Shown here piece after piece: positions 58,169 through 64,000 of a stretch of DNA of 64,000 bases; the stretch's first letter is position 1, and every line of letters starts with the position of its first letter. Origin of the DNA: Dermatophagoides farinae (taxonomy: Eukaryota > Arthropoda > Arachnida > Sarcoptiformes > Pyroglyphidae); assembly GCF_024713945.1 (NCBI RefSeq), contig NC_134678.1:1364001-1428000 (forward strand), given 5' to 3'. The notes under the pieces are model-generated. The model was not told where the DNA came from. It saw only the letters and a program-made list of their open reading frames with translations, and did not search any database. Made by a program: the position numbers and the translations under genes.

Positions 58169-61100
58169 GATGAACCCACACACGCAACATGCAATTATTG
58201 ATCTATATATATGAACCATATTTATTGATTAATGTTAGAGATAAAAAACATGATGATGATGATGATGATGATAGTTAACGATTAATAGAAATCAAAATTG
58301 ATATTGACCATATATACAATATATATGGATAATAGATTTCTAAAATTTTCATTTCCCTTTCATCATCATCATCATCATCAATCGGCCAAACACATTTTTG
58401 TTGTTATTCTGGTTTGAAATGAATAAGAATTCTATTATTATCATGATGATGATGATGATGATGATGAAAATTCCATTCTATGTAATATATGGATTGAAAG
58501 TGAAATGATAATCATCATATATGATATGAATATGAATTATAGTGTGTATAATTTATTTTTTTTAATGTTATTCGGTCGCTCAGTCAGTAGGTCATTCTCG
58601 GACCATGTTATTTATGTTTACATTCTTTTTGTTGTTGTTGTTATCGTTGACTAGTATTTCTTTGATTAAATGGTTTTATATATAGATCAATTGATTGTAC
58701 GACATGTTTGACATTCATTCATTCATTCAAATACTATGAATTTGAATAAGGAATTTTTTGTTCTTTGCTTTTTGCATTCATTTAATTTTCATTGATTTTA
58801 ATCAATGTTGTTCTAGTTGTTGTTGTTGTTATTGAAATCAAAAAAAAAAAAGAATTTTTAGGCAAATATTAGTGTATGGGCCAAATATTTGCATATTCAT
58901 AATCAGGTTTTTTTTGGTGATAACATTCAAAACATTGTGAAATTCATTAACAGAAAAAAATGCAAACCAAAATGAGAATGAAAATTGTTTCAAAAAAAGA
59001 ATATTCATATATATAGAAACCAGCAATAACAACAACAACAACAACAACAAAATTTAATCTGGTATTTATTTTTCTCTTCTGCGTTTTATATTCCATAATA
59101 TAAAAAAAGGTACGGCAAAATCATTTTATTCATATTTTTCATGTTTTATATACACTGAGAGAAAATTAATGAACATGATGATTTATTTTTTCCATTCTTC
59201 TTCTTCTTCTTCTCTTCTTTTTTTTATTCTTTTTCTATTTCTATTTTATTCAACATTCTAATAGAGTAGAGTAAAGAAAGAAAAAATGCCCTTGAAAAGA
59301 AAGAAAAGAAAAGTTTTTGTTGCTGTTGTTGTTGTTGTTGTTGTTGTGGTTCATAAATTCTAAACGAAAAAAAATAGCCAGGCCCAATATCATAAACCAA
59401 AAAAAAGAATCATGCAAATTCAATACACACGCACGCAGAGAAAGTCAAACAATTCCATAAAGTTCAAATGGTGAATATTTCAAATTGGAGATTGTCTACA
59501 CAATGAATGAAAAGCAAAATATCAATAATTGAATAATTTTTCTTCATTCATTTCTTTTCATTCTTGTTGTCGTTGTGAAATAAAAACACACACACACAAC
59601 AAATAATGCACATACATTTCATTCAGCTATTCATTCATTGTAGTTATTCGTTATTCGTGGTTACTATGAATAAATTTTTTTTCTTTGGTTTGGTTTGGTT
59701 TTGTCGTTTGTTTATTAAGAATATATATTCGAATTATAGATTATATTCATTACTGATGATGCTATTAGGTAAATGAATATCGATGAGTGTGTGTGTGTGT
59801 GATTCAAATGAATCCATTTTTTTCGAATAATTTTCTTTCGATTATTGGCCAAAAGAAAAAAAAAATATTGACAAAAAAAAGCTGTCATTTCCAACAACAA
59901 CCAAGAAAAAATTACGTAAATAATTTGTACAGGTTTTTCATGTGGAAAAATAAAAAGTTTTTCTTCTTTTCTACTCATTCTAATAAGTCACGATATATAC
60001 ACACACAAATTACAACTATGTTTCTTTAGGTGTGTGTGTGTGTGTGTCGAAATTGCTACCATTCATGAATGATCAAGCAAAAAGGAAAATAAAGATGTCA
60101 ATAACAATTATCGGTGACAATTATGATGATGACGATGATGATGATGATACAAGTAAAAAACATTTTCTCTCTTTATATGGACCATCTATTAAATGAATAA
60201 ATAAATATATAAAGATGTCATTTTATTTGTTTTTTTTCACATCCTTTATTTGTTCATTCCTATTCATGCATTCAGGTATAAAGAATAAATGAATGGACAA
60301 TAACAACAAATGCGAATAAACTAAGTGTTTTGATTGTCTCAACATTTCATTTATCAACACCCACACACACACACTATACAATATATACACAATAATGATT
60401 ATATGGCCAGTAATAAATGAATGAATGAACAAGAGAAAAAAACTTACGAATTTTTTTTTCTCCCTGTCTTTATTGGCAAGTCACATATAATCAAAAAAAA
60501 ACAAGAAAATCAATTTCTGCTCAAAAAAAAAAAAAAAAAAAATGAAAAGCTCAATGTTTTATATGATCATTTTTCCAATGAATAAAAAAAACAGAAAGTG
60601 AAATAGGAAAAAAAATTTTTTTTTATGGCCAACATCATAATACAGAGAAAAATTCAAGTTTCAATGTTTCGCTTATATATATTATGATTATTTCCGGAAT
60701 TATATAGAAATGAAACCAAGTTTGTGATGATTAATCACACCGAATAACACAAAATGATTGTATCCGAAAAGCTAAATTCTTTCGGTCTAATTTTTTTTTG
60801 TTTCTTAGCGACTAGGTCTAGTAACTAAGAAAATTTTTTTTTCACCGTTGGCTAAAGCTAATAATTCCAGAACAGAATATAGAGAGAAATATAACGAAAT
60901 AAAATTCGGTTTACGTTTGAAAAAAAAGCAAAAAAATTTGAAATTCAATAAATTATTCTGTTTGATTTTTTCACTCTTTACTTTTTTTTATTCTTTTTTT
61001 ATTCCTTTTTTCTCTCTCTCTCGCTCACTTCAATATTTCAAAGAGCTCATTTTATATTCTTTAAATTTAATTTTTTTCTAATCAATTCAGTTTTTTTTTG

Positions 61101-61502
61101 CTGATGGAAAGTAGAAAAAAAATTCATCTCAAAACAATTGTTCTATTGGTGAGCGAAACAAAGGAAAACAAAAACTTGAATTTCATCATCATGACATTTT
61201 GTTTTGTCGTATTCAATTCATTTAACTAACAACAACAAACGGCGAAAAAAAACAAAGGACAATCTCATTTAAATTCTTACAAATAAATAAATTGAACTTG
61301 TCTTAGCAATCAAACCAAACCAAACCAAATCAATCAATCAATTCATACGGGCATAGTAAAAACATGAAAATTTCAATTATTTAAAATGAATTTGTTTCTA
61401 TTTTTTTTTGAACTCAATAACAGCAAAAAAAAATTGAGAAATTCAAAAAAAAAAATAAATAAGAGATTGACTTACCAGAGCAATGGCACACAAATTGAGT
61501 AT
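48274..61502 (-). CDS. Oct-TyrR: Tyramine/octopamine receptor type 1-like GPCR (3' five exons)
   Basis: Exons in transcript order: 61502-61476, 57773-56748, 52380-51932, 48566-48477, 48370-48274; 562 residues, phases 0, 0, 2, 2. It is a class A aminergic receptor at the plasma membrane. Visible parts: end of TM3 with [14 protein letters not shown]4; ECL2 with GWNDWPEEF and the disulfide cysteine in [13 protein letters not shown]5 with [10 protein letters not shown], whose serines normally contact the amine; [14 protein letters not shown]6 with GVFVACW-LPFF; TM7 with [18 protein letters not shown] (NPxxY); and a short tail with one cysteine. [30 protein letters not shown] and LMYVIVPFC match my memory of fly Oct-TyrR (TAR1) better than other amine receptors. 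Tyramine as ligand is inferred. Loop 3 is nearly 390 residues, N/Q/D/S-rich. DRY is followed by Q instead of the usual W. The 5' exons are missing from the window. Confidence 0.9.
48477..48566 (-). CDS. Oct-TyrR: Amine receptor, exon for TM6 end, ECL3 and TM7 start
   Basis: 90 nt, phase 2 at both ends. One base completes the W of CWLPFF. It continues [16 protein letters not shown] and NFITWLG to the donor GTGAGT. The next intron is only 106 bases. Confidence 0.93.
48567..51931 (-). other. Receptor intron (3.4 kb) inside the CWLPFF codons
   Basis: The intron splits the W codon of CW|LPFF. No other gene recognised inside. Simple repeats and ATC/GAT runs. Confidence 0.7.
51932..52380 (-). CDS. 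Oct-TyrR: Amine receptor, exon for loop 3 C-terminal half and TM6
   Basis: The exon runs from phase 0 to phase 2. It is glutamine- and asparagine-rich with several Q runs, then [20 protein letters not shown] and VFVACW. The acceptor is a CAGCAG tandem, so one glutamine may be included or skipped. Donor GTATGT. Confidence 0.9.
52381..56747 (-). other. Receptor intron in loop 3 (4.4 kb)
   Basis: No gene or mobile element recognised. It contains GT arrays near 53811-53830 and 53936-53954, CA arrays, and A/T runs. Confidence 0.65.
56748..57773 (-). CDS. Oct-TyrR: Amine receptor, exon for DRY, TM4, TM5 and first half of loop 3
   Basis: 342 codons, phase 0 at both ends. It begins exactly at the DRY motif ([17 protein letters not shown]), spans TM4, ECL2 and TM5, then about 250 residues of loop 3 rich in N, D, S and E. 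Acceptor AAATATAG, donor GTGAGT after Q-S-D-K-N-L. Confidence 0.94.
57774..61475 (-). other. Receptor intron just before DRY (3.7 kb)
   Basis: No further gene seen. It contains a 29-base adenine run at 58138-58166, several ATC/GAT and CA arrays, and AT-rich simple sequence. Confidence 0.65.
61476..61502 (-). CDS. Oct-TyrR: Amine receptor, 27-nt microexon (TM3 core)
   Basis: Acceptor TTTTTTATAG and donor GTAAGT bound exactly nine codons, ILNLCAIAL, phase 0 at both ends, joining directly to DRY. The residues are those expected at the cytoplasmic half of TM3 in amine receptors. Confidence 0.85.
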
Positions 61503-64000
61503 CTATAAAAAACAAGAAGAAGAAGAAAAAAAAGAAACATTTAAAGGAAATCAGTTAGTAGTTAATAGTATTTAAATCAAATTGATCAGATAATGAGTAG
61601 TAGTAGTAACACAGGAGAAACACAAGGAATCTAATTTAATTTTTCAGCAAAAAAAAAATTTATTGTAAAAAAATCATAAAATTTTTTTCTGAATTCAACT
61701 TGAAAACGAAAAACAAAATTCAATTCAATTTAGTAATAAATTTTTCCTTTCAAAAGTATGTATTTTTAGGGTCGCGGCCAACATCATTTTATCATCATCA
61801 TCATTTATTTCGTTTTTTTGTGTTTTCAATTGAAAAAATATTGTTTTTTTTTATTTCCTCGTTTCTTCAAGAAAACCACACACACACACACAATAATCAT
61901 ATTCACTACCCACAAAAACAAGGCATGTGTGTGTGCTGAATTTTCAATTGGTCCAATTGGAAAAAAAAGTAAATTTAATTTTAAATTATTTTCCATCCAC
62001 ATCATCATCATCATCAACAATAACAACAACAACAACAATGCACATACAATGTTGGAATTTTCAAAAAGTTAAACAATAGTGATTCTATTGAATCCATAAA
62101 TTGTTTAACAAAAAAAAAAAGGAAAAATAGCGACAACCAGCCAGCCAGCCAAAAAAAACCGATGACAATATTTGGTTTACGGTAATTTTTTTTCTTAAAA
62201 AATTTATTGAATAAAAGTAGAATGTATTCTGGTGGTTTTTCACTGTTTGACAAACACTACACACACTACAATACAAATTCATTGAAACTAAAAAAAAAAA
62301 AAAAATGAGAAAAATTTCTATTTGTTCAACCCATTGTGACCAACAAAACTGCTTCATCTTTTTTTTTGTTCAAATTCTTTCAAATGAAAGGTAGAATCGG
62401 TGTGTCATTGTCAAACGAAAACGAGAAACGTCTGAATGTCTGAATCATCATCATTTTATTATTACAATTCATAGAAAATTCTTTACACATTTTTTTCATG
62501 AAAATTCTCAGCTTTTGAAATTTTTTTTCTTTCTCTTTGGTTACGCAAAAGAATATAAAGAGAAGCTTCGATTTTGGGTAAATATTTGTTCAAATAACAT
62601 TTCAGAGAATGAATGACAAGAAAAAAAAATTCAAAGCAATTGACGAATGCATCAACTGATTTTGGTTGTTCAAATATATATTATATAATTGTCAAATAGC
62701 TGTCATATAATGTCTCTGTCTACATTGTATGTCGCGCTATCACAATCTGTTTTGTGTTTTCACAATTGTGAAAACAAAAAAAAAACAAAAAAAAACAACA
62801 GCCATAATTTGTCAAGCTAATTTTTTTTTCCTATTTTCGATTGCTAAAAGTAGTTAGATAAATAGAATTTGTTGAATCAACAATAAAAAAAAACGAAATG
62901 ACCGGAATGATAACAGAACAGAACAAAAATTAATTAAATTAATGATTAAAAGATGTGTGATATGAATTAAACCGGAAAACTTGTTGGGTCCAAAATAAAA
63001 CTAAACAGAATTTCAGAATTTGTGCTAAACGAAACCAAATCTAACATATAGAATATAAAACATAGAGAAAATAAAATATTTCGAGGCTTTCAAGTGATTT
63101 TCTTTTTTTCCTTCTGGTTTGGAACCAGAAGGAAAAAAAACTATATTTATTCTTTCAATAATTGATGATCAAATCAATGACCAACAATTTCATGGTGGAA
63201 AGAGTAAAAAAAAAAATATTCTCAATTTCTCAAATTTTTTTTCGACAGGAAAAATAAATAAATTCCGGATATTATGTGGACACAGCAAAGGAAATAATTA
63301 TCAATGTTTATGTGTGTGTGTTTGTGAGAGAATGAATATATCGATGAAATAAAAAGGGAAACTTTTTTGCAATTTTTCAACAATTTTCATCTTTTTTTTA
63401 CGTTTTTTTTCATTTCATCACCACCATTAAAGCCAGCCATTACATATGAATATATGATGTATGTGGGTGAATGGTGGTGTATGAAAAGAAAAAAATTCTC
63501 TACACATTCATGATTTATTCATTCAATAGCAGAGAGAAAAAAAAATGAAAATTTTTCTCGTTTAAAAAAAATAAATAATTCGATTATCAAGAATTTATCG
63601 ACCCATTGGCAATGAGATGGTGGCCGGTCGTTCAGTTGGTAATGTGTGTCAAATTATTCATCATCATCATACACACACACAAACACAGAAAGGCTATTAT
63701 TATTACCATAATCAATTATTCAATGTTTAAAAAGATTTTTCAAAAAAAAATCGTAATTTATCATACCGATCATCAAATGGTTGGTTAGCCCACACACACA
63801 CACGCACTCGTCGGTAGACACCTACTGAATTTATTTAAATTGTATAAATTTTGATTGTTCATATTGAGTTTGTGTGTGTGTCTAGTTTAGGTGAAAAAAA
63901 ATTTTTTTTTTTTAAATTCTATACACGATTTCTATTCAAACTATTCAACAACAATAACACAAAGAGAAACTTTATCCACATCACACACCAAACACATTTT
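61503..64000 (-). other. Probable upstream intron of the amine receptor (to window end)
   Basis: I searched the minus strand for TM1, TM2 and early TM3 signatures and found none, so the 5' exons should be to the right. Contains a perfect 17-bp hairpin at 63103-63139, CA/GT arrays and A/T runs. Confidence 0.55.
63103..63139. repeat. Perfect 17-bp inverted repeat with 3-base loop
   Basis: TTTTTTTCCTTCTGGTT, loop TGG, AACCAGAAGGAAAAAAA. The core CCTTCTGGTT/AACCAGAAGG is not simple sequence. It lies in the probable receptor intron. Confidence 0.8.

Noticed and set aside
62014-62357. Hydrophobic minus-strand open frames as candidate TM1/TM2 exons of the amine receptor
   Set aside because: They lack the expected N-V-L, L-A-V-A-D or other TM1/TM2 signatures and suitable phase-0 splice sites; the hydrophobicity comes from T-rich DNA.

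Overview
The window is animal nuclear DNA. It is A+T-rich, full of CA/GT, CAA/TTG and GAT/ATC microsatellites and long A or T runs, and its genes are split by GT-AG introns from about 60 bases to over 5 kb. The gene content (a tyramine/octopamine-type receptor, an LMO7/Smallish-like LIM protein), a TTAGG-type telomeric repeat tract and the composition point to an arthropod. An acariform mite of the dust-mite or scab-mite kind is my best guess, but that is inference.

Layout. (1) 1-1551, plus strand: the last four exons of a gene whose protein ends in an LMO7/LIMCH1/Smallish-type LIM domain. (2) 2025-30958, minus strand, converging on gene 1: one very large ankyrin-repeat gene. I assembled 21 exons whose reading phases close without a break, giving a predicted protein of 2,625 residues. 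It carries about six copies of a module made of a short helical motif followed by ankyrin repeats, separated by long disordered N/Q/D/E/S-rich linkers. Several introns sit at equivalent positions in different modules, so the gene looks built by tandem duplication of a three-intron unit. Its 5.5 kb intron 13 holds a 1.93 kb hAT-like element (12-bp terminal inverted repeats, 8-bp TATATATA duplication) with a 44-bp minisatellite in both orientations. (3) 30959-48162: a long intergenic stretch with two further mobile elements. One is a minus-strand Ty3/Gypsy LTR retrotransposon (about 36338-41400) with nearly identical LTRs, an intact pol frame and a gag split by one frameshift. The other is a 928-bp foldback element (43398-44325) with about 224-bp inverted termini, 9-bp flanking duplications, an 11-bp hairpin and four telomere-type CCTAA units. 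(4) 48274-61502, minus strand: the 3' five exons of a class A aminergic receptor, best matched to the tyramine/octopamine receptor type 1 family. They include a 27-nt microexon ending exactly before DRY and an intracellular loop 3 of nearly 390 residues. The exons for the N-terminus and TM1 to early TM3 are not in the window and should lie to the right of 64000.

The three host genes have no evident functional link: a junctional or cytoskeletal LIM protein, an uncharacterised ankyrin scaffold and an amine receptor. The most novel item is the modular ankyrin gene, whose family I could not name.
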